A stretch of 64,000 bases of DNA from Thermithiobacillus plumbiphilus (GTDB taxonomy: Bacteria; Pseudomonadota; Gammaproteobacteria; Acidithiobacillales; Thermithiobacillaceae): assembly GCF_038070005.1 (NCBI RefSeq), contig NZ_JBBPCO010000003.1:186001-250000 (forward strand), given 5' to 3'. Positions 9,085 through 18,369 of the stretch are shown in pieces. The notes beneath the pieces were generated by a model that saw only the letters and a list, made by a program, of their open reading frames with translations, was not told the DNA's origin and ran no database searches. Made by a program: the position numbers and the translations under genes. How positions within the stretch are numbered: the first letter of the stretch is position 1; every line of letters starts with the position of its first letter.

Positions 9085-9909
9085 ATGCCTTTATCCACGC
9101 TCTGGCTCCAGCTCGGCGCCCTACTGGCCTATCTTGGCGTCACCTGGCTCGAATACCGCCGCGTGCGCAGCGAGCGCGCGCCAACCCGCCGGCAATTGCT
9201 GCCGCTCGGGATCGTCGCCGCCTCCCTGCATGGCGCCGCGCTGTTTCCAAACCTCATCTTGCCCAGCGGGGCCCTGAACCTCAACCTGGGCCAGTCGCTG
9301 TCGCTGTTCGTGTGGCTGGCGGTGATGATCCTGCTGATTGCCAGCGTCTGGCGGCCACTGGTGTTGCTGGGACTGGGCGTGATGCCAGCGGCGGCGCTGG
9401 TGCTGCTCGGCCAGGTGGTCTGGACTGGCAGTTCAGTGGTGCCGGTGCGGGTGCAGGGCAGCCCCTATCTGCTCGGCCACATCCTCGTGGCGACCACGGC
9501 CTATGCCCTGCTCAGCCTGGCCGCGGTGCAGAGCGTGCTGCTCTGGGTGCAGGAGCGCAGCCTGCGCCTGAAGCACTTCGGGACAAGTTTCAAGTTCCTG
9601 CCCCCGCTGCGCGAACTGGAGGGCCTGCTGTTCCAGATCATCTGGACCGGTTTCGTGCTGCTGAGCCTGAGCCTCCTGAGCGGGCTGCTCTTCGCCGACC
9701 AGATCTTCGGCAGGCCCTTCGTCTGGGATCACCATACCGTGCTGTCGCTGCTTGCCTGGGCAGTGTTCGCCATCCTGCTCTGGGGGCGAACGCAGCTCGG
9801 CTGGCGGGCCCAGACCGCGGTGCGCTGGACTCTTTCGGGTTACGGCATCATCCTGCTCGCCTATTTCGGCGTCAAACTCGTGCTGGAATTCATTCTGCAG
9901 CGTCCCTGA
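9085..9909 (+). CDS. ypjD: Inner membrane protein YpjD, cytochrome c assembly (CcsA/CcmC) family
   Basis: A 274-residue integral membrane protein with about eight helices, belonging to the cytochrome c assembly family. The core has conserved histidines in YLLGHILVATTAY and VWDHHTVLSLLAWAVFA, the WWD-type region typical of heme-handling relatives. Divergent pairing with ffh is the standard neighbourhood for YpjD. E. coli ypjD is not essential for cytochrome c maturation, so the heme role is inferred from the family. Its last 20 bases overlap the convergent uracil-DNA glycosylase gene. Confidence 0.87.
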   Translation: MPLSTLWLQLGALLAYLGVTWLEYRRVRSERAPTRRQLLPLGIVAASLHGAALFPNLILPSGALNLNLGQSLSLFVWLAVMILLIASVWRPLVLLGLGVMPAAALVLLGQVVWTGSSVVPVRVQGSPYLLGHILVATTAYALLSLAAVQSVLLWVQERSLRLKHFGTSFKFLPPLRELEGLLFQIIWTGFVLLSLSLLSGLLFADQIFGRPFVWDHHTVLSLLAWAVFAILLWGRTQLGWRAQTAVRWTLSGYGIILLAYFGVKLVLEFILQRP

Positions 9910-10696
9910 ACTGCGCCATCACCCGTTGGGCCAAGCGCAGATCTTCAAGCGTCTTGCGCTTTTCAAGCGGGCTGCGCAGCAGATAGGCGGGATGATAGGT
10001 GACGATGAGCGGGATACCTTCGTAGGCATGGGGCCTTCCCCGCAACTCACTCAGGGGCGTGTGGGCATGCAGCAGGCTCTGCACGGCGAAACGCCCCAGC
10101 GCAACGATCACCTTCGGCTGGATCAGGGCGATCTGGCGCTTGAGATAGGGCTCGCATTGCTGCACCTCCGGCCCCAGCGGATCCCGGTTATTGGGCGGCC
10201 GTGATTTCAGCACGTTGCTGATGAAGACATTCTCGCCGCGATGCAGGCCCATGGCGGCCAGCATGGCATCCAGCAGTTTCCCTGCCCGCCCGACGAAGGG
10301 TTCACCCCGCTTGTCCTCCTCCGCGCCCGGTGCCTCGCCGACGAACATCCATGCCGCCTGTCGGTCGCCGACACCAAACACGGTCTGCGTACGGGTCTCC
10401 CAGAGCGGACAGGCAACGCACTGGGCCACCGTGGCCTCCAGCGTGGCCCAGTCCATCCTGGCGATCAGCTCCGCACGGTTGGGCGTATCGGGCTTACTGG
10501 CGGCATCGGCGACATCCATCGATGCCGCCATGGGCGCGCCAGGCTCCCCGATGGGGGTCGCCTGTAGCGGCTGCGCTGCCTGGATTGATTCAGACTGATC
10601 CAGAACGCCACCCGGCCGCGGTGTCCAGAGCGGGTCCAGTTCCAGGGTTTTGAGTAGTGCGGACCAGCGATCCGCTGAAGTCGTCTTGCGTGCCAT
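9890..10696 (-). CDS. Uracil-DNA glycosylase, family 4 (iron-sulfur type)
   Basis: 268 residues. A poorly conserved N-terminal extension (1-85) precedes a family 4/5 uracil-DNA glycosylase domain that removes uracil from DNA. The catalytic motif VGEAPGAEED (119-128) and the HPAYLLR motif (235-241) are intact. The Fe-S ligands Cys93, Cys96 and Cys181 are present, but the ligand usually found in a KCRPP motif is serine here (KSRPPNN, Ser165, codon 10202-10204). The cluster may therefore be altered or use another ligand. The 3' end overlaps ypjD by 20 bases. Confidence 0.92.
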   Translation of the reverse strand: MARKTTSADRWSALLKTLELDPLWTPRPGGVLDQSESIQAAQPLQATPIGEPGAPMAASMDVADAASKPDTPNRAELIARMDWATLEATVAQCVACPLWETRTQTVFGVGDRQAAWMFVGEAPGAEEDKRGEPFVGRAGKLLDAMLAAMGLHRGENVFISNVLKSRPPNNRDPLGPEVQQCEPYLKRQIALIQPKVIVALGRFAVQSLLHAHTPLSELRGRPHAYEGIPLIVTYHPAYLLRSPLEKRKTLEDLRLAQRVMAQFRDAAE

Positions 10697-10811
10697 GGGG
10701 CGATGGTAGTCCAGCCCGGCGGGCTTGCCAAGAATGTTGTTGGTCCAACCCTCTGCATACTCGAAAATCTCAGTTTCAGCAGGTGGGCTCAGGGCAACCA
10801 GTCATGTCAGG

Positions 10812-12848
10812 CTATTTGCTTGCCGATTCCTGGACATTGGCCACTTTTTCCGCCGCGGCTTCACTGCACAGATCTCCCCGCTGCACGATGAGGCGCACGG
10901 GTGCCACCAGCAAGCCCAGCAGGGCCCGGCCGAGCTGACGCCGGGCGGCCAATGGCGGAATATTGATGGCGCGCAGGGCGACATAGAAGGCGAGCCCGAA
11001 GCTGACCATCAGGTTCATGAAACCGATCAGCAGCACACCTGCCGTGGTCAGCAGGAAGACCTTTGGCGTCAGGGCAAAATCGAGCGCCTGCCAGGCATAG
11101 CCGAAATTGGCCGAGGAAAAGGCGATGTGGCGGATGTCCAGGGGCAGGCCGGTGAGAAATCCCAGGGCGCCAACAATACCCAAGTAAAAGCCGAAAAAGA
11201 CATTGCCGGCGATGCCACCCAGGTGATCCCCTATGTAATCGGCCACCCGTTTCCAGATGCGCCCGCCCACCAGACGTTGCGGACCGCGCAGACGCGCCAG
11301 CCGCTCGGCGATGCGCTCGTAGACGGCCTTGTTGTCATAATAGCCGGACACGATGCCGGAGAGAAAGAGTCCTATCCCGGCGACCCCGGCGTAAAAGAGC
11401 GCCAGGGAGCCGAAGGGATCGAGCTCCTCGATCAGGTGCAGCGCCTCGTCAGGCGAAACCGGGTGCCAGTCCAGGAGCCATGCTGCGCCATAGCTCAATG
11501 CCACTGCCGTGGCAAAGGCCAGCAGCAGATTGCCAAGGATCGACATCATCTGCGATTTGAATACCCGGCCGATGAAGCAGCCGAGCATGCGCTTGTCCGT
11601 ACTGCTGCCGCGAATGCGGGTGAGGGTGTTGACCATGAAGGTGGCGGTCATGGCGGGTTGCTTGGTGGCGACGGTAAAATGCAGCATGTAGATCACGACG
11701 AAGCCCAGCGCATAATTCAGCCCGACGAAGAAGGTCTGGGTCAGCGGCGCCATGCCGGCACTCATCAGCAGGATCTTTATCAGCGCCATGATGGCGATGA
11801 TGGGGCCGGCACCGGCGGCCGCGCGGAAGATTGCCCACAGTTCCTTGCGGTTTTCGGCGACGTAATGACCGCCGGCATGGGCGACGTGCTGGCTGATCCT
11901 GTTGGCCAGACGACCCGTGGTGGTACGCAACAGTGCCCGGACATCATGCCGGGACTCGGAAACCGAGAGAAGCTCCACGATGAGCCCAGCCAGCGTGGTC
12001 AGCTTGTCGGCAAGGGGCCTGTCCTCCATCATGTGCAGGAGTTGTTTCAGGCGACCGATTTCCTGCCCCAGCCGGGTGGACACATAGGTCAGCTCCACGC
12101 TGATCCCGGCGACATGGGCACGGCGACGCACCCTGTCCAGGGCCTCCTCACACTGTTCCAGCAGGACCAGGGCGTGCGCCGCGTCATCATCTGAACTCAC
12201 GCCATATTCCTGGCACCTGTTCAGGAAGCAGGAAATTTCTTCGTATTGCGACAGAAATGGCGAGGCATGGGCGTCCAGCGAAGGGTCCAGGCGCAGCAGT
12301 TCCGGGTTCAGGCCGCCGGAAGCGATCCGGTGCGACAGGGAACGGATGGCTGTCGTGATGGTATCCTGCAAGCGATCGTAGCCTTCAGGACTCAGCTTCT
12401 CGAAATGCAGGGCGGCCAGCAGCCTTACCCAGAGAGACTGATCCATCCCGGCAATCCATTGTCTGTCGCCAGGCCGCAACAGACCATCCAGCCAGTCGCG
12501 CAGGGAGTCCGAGTTCGGCGCGGGCGGCAGCAGCTTGTAGCGAATGCGCCGGCCCAATTCCAGACGAAAGCCCCTTTCGGAAAGGATCCCGGCGTCGATG
12601 AGCAAACGAAAGGGCCGCCGCTGATTCAGCATGTTTATCAGACGCTCGCGCAGTGCATCAGCATGGCTCGGCTGAGCTTCCAGCAACTCCGCGAGAGCTT
12701 CCAGGCGCATGGCGGCCGCTTCCACATCATCGCTGTAACGCGGTCTCAACAGGCCGAAGAGACGCTGGAGCAGAGCGGTATCGCCGCTTGCCGGATCCTC
12801 GGCAATCTGTTCCAGGATATCTTTCATTTGCTTGAGTGGCGTAGTCAT
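10812..12848 (-). CDS. COG4389 family protein (annotated as site-specific recombinase; looks like a membrane protein)
   Basis: 678 residues. The N-terminal 320 residues are soluble and helical (from MTTPLKQMKDILEQI). The C-terminal half, from about residue 340, has a string of hydrophobic helices such as GAGPIIAIMALIKILLMSAG and NYALGFVVIYMLHF. This matches the COG4389 family, often named site-specific recombinase (Gcr). I see no tyrosine or serine recombinase active-site motif, and the membrane segments argue against a DNA-cutting enzyme. It stands alone between the glycosylase gene and the prkA operon terminator. Confidence 0.75.
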   Translation of the reverse strand: MTTPLKQMKDILEQIAEDPASGDTALLQRLFGLLRPRYSDDVEAAAMRLEALAELLEAQPSHADALRERLINMLNQRRPFRLLIDAGILSERGFRLELGRRIRYKLLPPAPNSDSLRDWLDGLLRPGDRQWIAGMDQSLWVRLLAALHFEKLSPEGYDRLQDTITTAIRSLSHRIASGGLNPELLRLDPSLDAHASPFLSQYEEISCFLNRCQEYGVSSDDDAAHALVLLEQCEEALDRVRRRAHVAGISVELTYVSTRLGQEIGRLKQLLHMMEDRPLADKLTTLAGLIVELLSVSESRHDVRALLRTTTGRLANRISQHVAHAGGHYVAENRKELWAIFRAAAGAGPIIAIMALIKILLMSAGMAPLTQTFFVGLNYALGFVVIYMLHFTVATKQPAMTATFMVNTLTRIRGSSTDKRMLGCFIGRVFKSQMMSILGNLLLAFATAVALSYGAAWLLDWHPVSPDEALHLIEELDPFGSLALFYAGVAGIGLFLSGIVSGYYDNKAVYERIAERLARLRGPQRLVGGRIWKRVADYIGDHLGGIAGNVFFGFYLGIVGALGFLTGLPLDIRHIAFSSANFGYAWQALDFALTPKVFLLTTAGVLLIGFMNLMVSFGLAFYVALRAINIPPLAARRQLGRALLGLLVAPVRLIVQRGDLCSEAAAEKVANVQESASK

Positions 12849-12968
12849 GCACGTTCTCGGGTCTGGGAATGCAGGCTGGCAGAATGAGTGGCAAGGTCGC
12901 CGAGTGTCAAGTACGGGCGATCAGGACAGGGCTATTCGGGAAAGACTCGCCAGTGACATGGAAGGGAT

Positions 12969-12993
12969 AAAAAAACCGGCCCAAACGGGCCGG
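12969..12993 (-). terminator. Rho-independent terminator of the yeaH-spoVR-prkA operon
   Basis: Read leftward, a 7-bp GC-only stem (arms 12987-12993 and 12976-12982) with a 4-base loop is followed by seven T residues (12975-12969). It lies 22 bases beyond the prkA stop, so it ends the stress operon and insulates the COG4389 gene. Confidence 0.93.
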
Positions 12994-13014
12994 CCAAGCG
13001 CCAGTGAAACTGTT

Positions 13015-14934
13015 TCAGGAGCTCTTGCGCACGCGCATGAACCAGTCCACCACCAGGTGTACCTGGCGCGGCGTATAACCCCGATCGAGCATGCGCTCGA
13101 CGAAGGCATCGTGCTTTTTCTGCTCCTCCTGGCTGCCCTTGCTGGTGAAGCTGATGACGGGCAGGATCTCCTCGGTATTGGCGAACATGCGTTTTTCGAG
13201 CACTGTCTTGATCTTTTCGTAGGCATCCCAGCGCGGGTTCTTGCCGCCGTGGTTGGCCCGGTAGCGCAGGCTGAAGTTGACGATCTCGTTGCGGAAATCC
13301 TTGGGATTGGCGATACCCGCGGGTTTCTCGATCTTTTCGAGCTCGGCATTCAGGGCGGCGCGATCGTAGACCTGGCCGGTGTCGGGATCACGGAACTCGT
13401 TGTCCTGCATCCAGTAGTCGGCGTAGAGCACATAGCGATCGAAGAGATTCTGGCCGTAGTCGGAATAGCTTTCGAGGTAGGCGGTCTGGATCTCGTGGCC
13501 AATGAAATCCACATAGCGCTGCTGCAGTTCCTTGAGGATTTCAAGGTAGCGGTTCTGCACCTCCTCGCTGAACTGCTCGCGAACGATCTCCTGCTCCAGG
13601 ATGAGCATGAGGTGGATGGGATTGGCCGCGACCTCGGTGGCATCATAGTTGAAGACCTTGGACAGCACCTTGAAGGCAAAGCGGGTGCTGATGCCACTCA
13701 TGCCCTCGGCGACGCCGGCCTGCTCGCGGTACTCGGCCGCGGACTTGGCGCGCGGGTCGGTCTCCTTGATGTTCTCGCCGTTATAGACGCGCATCTTGGA
13801 ATAAAGGGAGCTGTTCTCGGGTTTGACCAGACGCGTCATCACCGAGAACTCGGCGAGCATGCGCAGGGTGCCCGGCGCGCAGGGCGAGACCGCCAGCGAG
13901 GACTGGGTGAGCATCTTCTCGTAAATCCTGACCTCCTCGTCCACCCGCAGGCAGTAGGGCACCTTGATGGTGTAAACGCGGTCGAGGAAGGCCTCGTTGG
14001 CCTTGTTGTTGCGAAACTGCAGCCACTCGCTTTCGTTGGAGTGGGCCAGGATGATGCCCTCGAAGGGAATGCCGCTGATGGCCTCGGTGCCGTTGTAGTT
14101 GCCTTCCTGGGTGGCGGTGAGCAGCGGATGCAGGACCTTCAGGGGCGCCTTGAACATCTCGACGAATTCCATGATGCCGCGGTTGCCCCGGCACAGCGCG
14201 CCGGAGAAGCTGTAGGCGTCGGGATCGTCCTGGGAATAGTCGGCGAGCTTGCGGATGTCCACCTTGCCGACCAGGGCCGAGATGTCCTGATTGTTGTCGT
14301 CGCCGGGCTCGGTCTTGGCGATGGCGATCTGGTGATGGATGCTCGGGTAGAGCTTGACCACCCGCAGCTTGGAAATGTCGCCCTTGGTCTCCTTGAGCCG
14401 CTTGATCAGCCAGGGACTCATGATGCCGCGCAGATAGCGGCGCGGGATGCCGTATTCCTGCTCAATGGATTCGGCATCTCCCTCGGGGTCGAAGAGCGAA
14501 AGCGGGTTGTCGAAGACCGGCGAGCCCTTGATGGCATAGAAGGGCACGGTCTCCATCAGGTGTTTGAGCTTCTCGGCCAGCGAGCTCTTGCCGCCGCCGA
14601 CCGGACCCAGCAGATAGAGGATCTGCTTGCGTTCCTCCAGGCCCTGGGCGGCATGCTTGAAGAAGCCGACGATCTGCTCGACAGCGCTTTCCATGCCGTA
14701 GAACTCGCGGAACTTGGGATACATCTTGACGACCTTGTTGGAGAAGATGCGGCTCAGGCGTGGGTCGTCCTTGGTATCCACCAGTTCCGGCTCGCCAATC
14801 GCCAGCAGCATGCGCTCGGCCGGCGTGATGTAGGCGGTCGGGTCCTCGCGGCAGATTTCCAGGAATTCCTGGATGGTATAGGACTCTTCCGGTTCGGAGA
14901 ATTTGCGTTTGATGCTGCTCAATAATGCTTCCAT
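13015..14934 (-). CDS. prkA: PrkA family serine protein kinase (YeaG)
   Basis: 639 residues. An AAA-type PrkA domain with P-loop GPVGGGKSS (110-118) fills the N-terminal two thirds, and a kinase-like C-terminal region follows. The E. coli homologue YeaG is induced by nitrogen starvation and stationary phase. The open frame extends to 15090, but the ATG at 14934 has GGAG seven bases upstream and gives the conserved N-terminus MEALLSSIKRKFSEPEE. It is the last gene of the yeaH-spoVR-prkA operon, 88 bases after spoVR. Confidence 0.95.
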   Translation of the reverse strand: MEALLSSIKRKFSEPEESYTIQEFLEICREDPTAYITPAERMLLAIGEPELVDTKDDPRLSRIFSNKVVKMYPKFREFYGMESAVEQIVGFFKHAAQGLEERKQILYLLGPVGGGKSSLAEKLKHLMETVPFYAIKGSPVFDNPLSLFDPEGDAESIEQEYGIPRRYLRGIMSPWLIKRLKETKGDISKLRVVKLYPSIHHQIAIAKTEPGDDNNQDISALVGKVDIRKLADYSQDDPDAYSFSGALCRGNRGIMEFVEMFKAPLKVLHPLLTATQEGNYNGTEAISGIPFEGIILAHSNESEWLQFRNNKANEAFLDRVYTIKVPYCLRVDEEVRIYEKMLTQSSLAVSPCAPGTLRMLAEFSVMTRLVKPENSSLYSKMRVYNGENIKETDPRAKSAAEYREQAGVAEGMSGISTRFAFKVLSKVFNYDATEVAANPIHLMLILEQEIVREQFSEEVQNRYLEILKELQQRYVDFIGHEIQTAYLESYSDYGQNLFDRYVLYADYWMQDNEFRDPDTGQVYDRAALNAELEKIEKPAGIANPKDFRNEIVNFSLRYRANHGGKNPRWDAYEKIKTVLEKRMFANTEEILPVISFTSKGSQEEQKKHDAFVERMLDRGYTPRQVHLVVDWFMRVRKSS

Positions 14935-15022
14935 GTGATGTCTCCGTCTGTTGCCGCCTTGGCGATTCCTGGGGACCCGGCCCCCCGCCGGGCCTCGAAC
15001 TGCTTCATCCCCTTTTGCATCC

Positions 15023-16519
15023 CTAATCCCGGTCCAGCGACCTGTCAGGTTCGGCGCTGAGCATCTCGATGACCTGCCCCTCCTCCTCACTTTCCAGCAC
15101 CACGGGAAAGCCCCAGAGGTCGGCCACGTATTGGAGGGTATCCTGGGCCTGGCGCTCGTCGAGGGGGCGGCGCTGGTACCGGGTGTGACGCAAGGTCAGC
15201 ACGCGGTCGCTGTCCCAGTTGGCACCAATGATCTGGATGTCAGGCACGAAATTGTTGCGCTCGTAAAGACGGCTCAGGGATTCGCGTACCTGGCGGTAGC
15301 CGCGCTCGTCGTGGATGGCGCCGATCTCGACGCTGTCATCGCGGTCATCATCCACGGCGATGAAGAGCTTGAGGTCGCGAATGACCTTGGGGCTCAGGAA
15401 CTGGGCGATGAAACTGTCGTCGCGGTAGTCGCGCATGGCCTCATGCACCGCCTCGGTCCAGGGCTTGCCGACCAGCTCCGGGAACCAGTGGGCATCCTCT
15501 TCGGTGGGCTGCTCGCAGATGCGGCGGATATCGCTGTAGATCGAGAAGCCGAGCTTGTAGGGGTTGAGGCCGCTGTAGCGCGGGTCGTCGTAATCGGGCT
15601 GGAAGACCACGTTGGAGTGGTGCTTCATGAATTCCAGCATGAATTTTTCGCTGACATGCCCGCGATCATAGAGGGCATTGACCAGGGTGTAGTGCCAGAA
15701 GCTCGCGTAGCCCTCGTTGCTGACCTTGGTCTGGGCCTGGGGGTAGAAGTATTGCTGGAGCTTGCGCACGATGCGGATGATCTCCTTCTCCCAGGGCCGC
15801 AGCTTCATGCCCTTTTTCTCGAAGAAATAGAGCAGATTCTCCTCGGGCGTATCCATCGGCTGCCTGGTCGAAGGCGTCATGGCGATGGGCACGGTGCGCC
15901 AGACCTCATCATAGCTCTCGCGCTCGAACTCCAGACGTTCCATGGCGCGGCGCTCCTCGTCCTCGGCGGACAGGGGCTTGGGTTTCTGGTAGCGGTCCAC
16001 GCCATAGGGCGCCAGGGCATGGCAGGCATCGAGCAGGAACTCCACCCGCTTCTCGCCGTGGCGCTCCTCGCAGCGGCGGATGTAGTCGCGCGCGAAGACC
16101 AGGTAGTCGATGATGCCATCGGCATCGGTCCACATCCTGAACAGATAATTGTTCTTGAAAAAGGCGTTGTGGCCGAAGGCGGCATGGGCGATCACCAGGG
16201 TCTGCAGCACCATGGTGTTCTCTTCCATCAGGTAGCTGATGCAGGGATTGGAGTTGATGACCATCTCATAGGCCAGCCCCATCTCGCCACGGCGGTAGGA
16301 CTGCAGGGTGCGGATGAACTCCTTGCCATAGCTCCAGTGCCCATAGTGGATGGGCAGGCCGATGGAGGTGTAGGCGTCGATCATCTGTTCGGCGCTGATG
16401 ACTTCGAGCTGGTTGGGATAGGTATCGAGGCCATATTCCTCGGCAATCTCTCCGATGACGCTGACGGCGAGATCGAGCTGCTCGAAGGTCCAGTCACCGG
16501 TTTCGAAGGGATACTTCAT
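15023..16519 (-). CDS. ycgB: SpoVR family protein (YcgB)
   Basis: 498 residues, normal for the SpoVR family. The first Bacillus member affects spore cortex formation; the role in non-sporulating bacteria is unknown, but it nearly always accompanies YeaG/PrkA and YeaH. Recognisable segments are MKYPFETGDWTFEQL, YGHWSYGKEF, INSNPCISYLMEENTM and YGHNAFFKNNYLF-like residues around 16140-16190. Its ATG overlaps the yeaH stop by four bases (ATGA), so the two are translationally coupled. Confidence 0.95.
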   Translation of the reverse strand: MKYPFETGDWTFEQLDLAVSVIGEIAEEYGLDTYPNQLEVISAEQMIDAYTSIGLPIHYGHWSYGKEFIRTLQSYRRGEMGLAYEMVINSNPCISYLMEENTMVLQTLVIAHAAFGHNAFFKNNYLFRMWTDADGIIDYLVFARDYIRRCEERHGEKRVEFLLDACHALAPYGVDRYQKPKPLSAEDEERRAMERLEFERESYDEVWRTVPIAMTPSTRQPMDTPEENLLYFFEKKGMKLRPWEKEIIRIVRKLQQYFYPQAQTKVSNEGYASFWHYTLVNALYDRGHVSEKFMLEFMKHHSNVVFQPDYDDPRYSGLNPYKLGFSIYSDIRRICEQPTEEDAHWFPELVGKPWTEAVHEAMRDYRDDSFIAQFLSPKVIRDLKLFIAVDDDRDDSVEIGAIHDERGYRQVRESLSRLYERNNFVPDIQIIGANWDSDRVLTLRHTRYQRRPLDERQAQDTLQYVADLWGFPVVLESEEEGQVIEMLSAEPDRSLDRD

Positions 16520-17772
16520 GCGGCCTCCGGCGTGAACAGCTCGCGGAACACGGGATAGATGTCCGCCACCTCGCGCACCCGGCGCATCTGCAGTTGCCGA
16601 TGATCCCCCGCCACCTGGGCATAGGGCAGCCAGAGGTCCGAGACGGCCTTGTCGCCGATCTCTATATAGGCGTAGTACTGCACGGCGGGCAGCAGCTCGC
16701 GCAGCAGGCGCACGGCGGTGCCATTGTCCTGGATGAAGTTGTCGCCATCGGTGGCCTGGCAGACATAGACGTTCCAGTCGCTGCCATAGCGTTCGTTGAG
16801 GATGCCGCGGGTGAGCTGCAGGGCGCTGGAGACCATGGTGCCGCCGCTGGAGGTGCCGTAGAAGAACTCGTTTTCGTCCACTTCCTGGGCGATGGCGTGG
16901 TGGCGGATGAAGACCACCTCGATCCTTTCATAGCGCCGCTGCAGGAAAAGATAGAGCAGGGCGAAGAAGCGCTTGGCCATGTCCTTTTCCTGCTGCCCCA
17001 TGGACCCGGACACGTCCATGATGTTGAACACCACGGCGCGGGTGCTCGGCACCGGCACGCTCACGCGGTTGTGATAGCGCAGATCCACCGGATCGAGGAA
17101 GGGCACACGATTGATGCGGTCGCGCAGGGACTGCATCTCGGCCTCGATGCCCTTGATGGTTTCGGCGCTGTCACCAGCCTCCTGCCCGGCCTCCAGATTG
17201 CGTTGCAGTTCGGAGAGCTGGCGCCGCTCGCGGCTGGTCAGGGCGATGTTGCGGCCCAGGGACTGGCGCAGGGTACGCACGATGTCCATCTGCGACGGCA
17301 CGCCGGACGTGGCCCAGCCGGCGCGTTTCGGTTTCCACTCCTCGATGCTGGCCTGCTGCTTTTTCACCAGATCCGGCAGCACCAGCCCGTCAAACAGGAA
17401 ATGCAGGAACTCCTCGCGATTGAGTTCGAAGACGAAATCGTCCTCGCCGCCGGTATCATCCGAGGCCTGCCCGCGCCCCTCGCCCTCCCCAGCTGGCGGC
17501 CGGGGCAAGCGGTCACCCGTCTGGAACTTCTTGTTGCCCGGCAGCACGTTCTCGTGCAGGCCGCCGCGGGCATTTCGGAAGCTCGGTTCTTCCAGCAGCT
17601 TGCGCGGGATGCGGACATTGCCGCCCTCGCCCATGTCCTTGATGGACTTCTTATCCACCAGGTCCACCATGGCGCGGCTGATGGCCTCGCGGTAGCGCTG
17701 GATGAAGCGGCGACGGTTGTCGACACTCTTGCCGGCCCCGTTCTGTCGCCTGTCGATAATCACTTTTTTCAT
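16516..17772 (-). CDS. yeaH: UPF0229 protein YeaH, von Willebrand A-like
   Basis: 418 residues. It starts MKKVIIDRRQNGAGKSVDNR, with GGAAGG six bases before the ATG at 17772; the ATG further upstream at 17829 is not used by the family. A metal-ion-dependent adhesion site DVSGSMG appears in the C-terminal half, so the protein resembles the vWA partner of an AAA+ ATPase, here probably PrkA. It is the first gene of its operon and overlaps spoVR by four bases. In E. coli the order is yeaG-yeaH with ycgB elsewhere. Confidence 0.94.
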   Translation of the reverse strand: MKKVIIDRRQNGAGKSVDNRRRFIQRYREAISRAMVDLVDKKSIKDMGEGGNVRIPRKLLEEPSFRNARGGLHENVLPGNKKFQTGDRLPRPPAGEGEGRGQASDDTGGEDDFVFELNREEFLHFLFDGLVLPDLVKKQQASIEEWKPKRAGWATSGVPSQMDIVRTLRQSLGRNIALTSRERRQLSELQRNLEAGQEAGDSAETIKGIEAEMQSLRDRINRVPFLDPVDLRYHNRVSVPVPSTRAVVFNIMDVSGSMGQQEKDMAKRFFALLYLFLQRRYERIEVVFIRHHAIAQEVDENEFFYGTSSGGTMVSSALQLTRGILNERYGSDWNVYVCQATDGDNFIQDNGTAVRLLRELLPAVQYYAYIEIGDKAVSDLWLPYAQVAGDHRQLQMRRVREVADIYPVFRELFTPEAA

Positions 17773-18369
17773 ATGTTGCCTTCCGTCGCCCGCTCGCCAG
17801 GTGGCTGACACTGGTTGATGGTGAAGCACGACCTGGCTGGCGGAAGACCAAGAAAAACGGAAAAGGCGCTGGTTTTGACTTGTTTTTTAAAGACAGCGGG
17901 ACTAGAGCCTGCCGTCAGTCAGCGATCCAGAATGAAAGAGCAACCGATGGGTAGAAACGCTACCCGAAAACGTGGAAGAAAAAGGGCTCTCCGGTTGGCC
18001 CCTTGGGCTGAGCAGCACTACTATCAGACCGGACCGCCTGGCCTCCCTGCCGGATGAGCGCCTGCAGTTTTAAAGCTAGAACCATTGCCTCCGGATAGCA
18101 AGCATTGCAGGTCCGACTAATATCAGAGTCCAAAATCAGTGCCCGGGTTCCCTCAAAACCGTATATGAAAACCGGCTTTCTTCAAGGTTCTAGCATTCTT
18201 CGTGCCAGGGCTCGACGACAGCAGATGCCGGACTTGCGGGCCAGACAAGAACCTGCCACTGTCCGTTTCAGGACATCCGCACCATCGTGGTGCAATGGCG
18301 GGCAGAGCGGCATGGGCCAGGGCGCCACCTTCCACTCACCCTGGAGCAGGGTTCTGATGTCTGAGCGTC
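17773..18369. other. Intergenic region, 597 bp, no supported gene
   Basis: This gap lies between yeaH (leftward) and the modC stop (also leftward). It should hold the promoter of the yeaH operon near 17775-17900, where an AT-rich stretch occurs around 17875-17895. Short open frames exist on both strands, but none has a ribosome binding site with a recognisable product. A weak 6-bp hairpin (18338-18352) could end the mod transcript. I see no tRNA or known riboswitch. Confidence 0.5.

Noticed and set aside
10725-12194. A 489-codon rightward open frame
   Set aside because: It is antisense to the COG4389 gene, with Gln/His-rich composition typical of shadow frames.
10812-12848. Calling a mobile element because of the recombinase name
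   Set aside because: No inverted or direct repeats at the ends, no recombinase motif and normal housekeeping neighbours.
12832-14925. A 697-codon rightward open frame
   Set aside because: It is the antisense shadow of prkA; the sense protein has a P-loop and family match.
14951-16558. A 535-codon rightward open frame
   Set aside because: It is antisense to spoVR and has no own ribosome binding site or domain.
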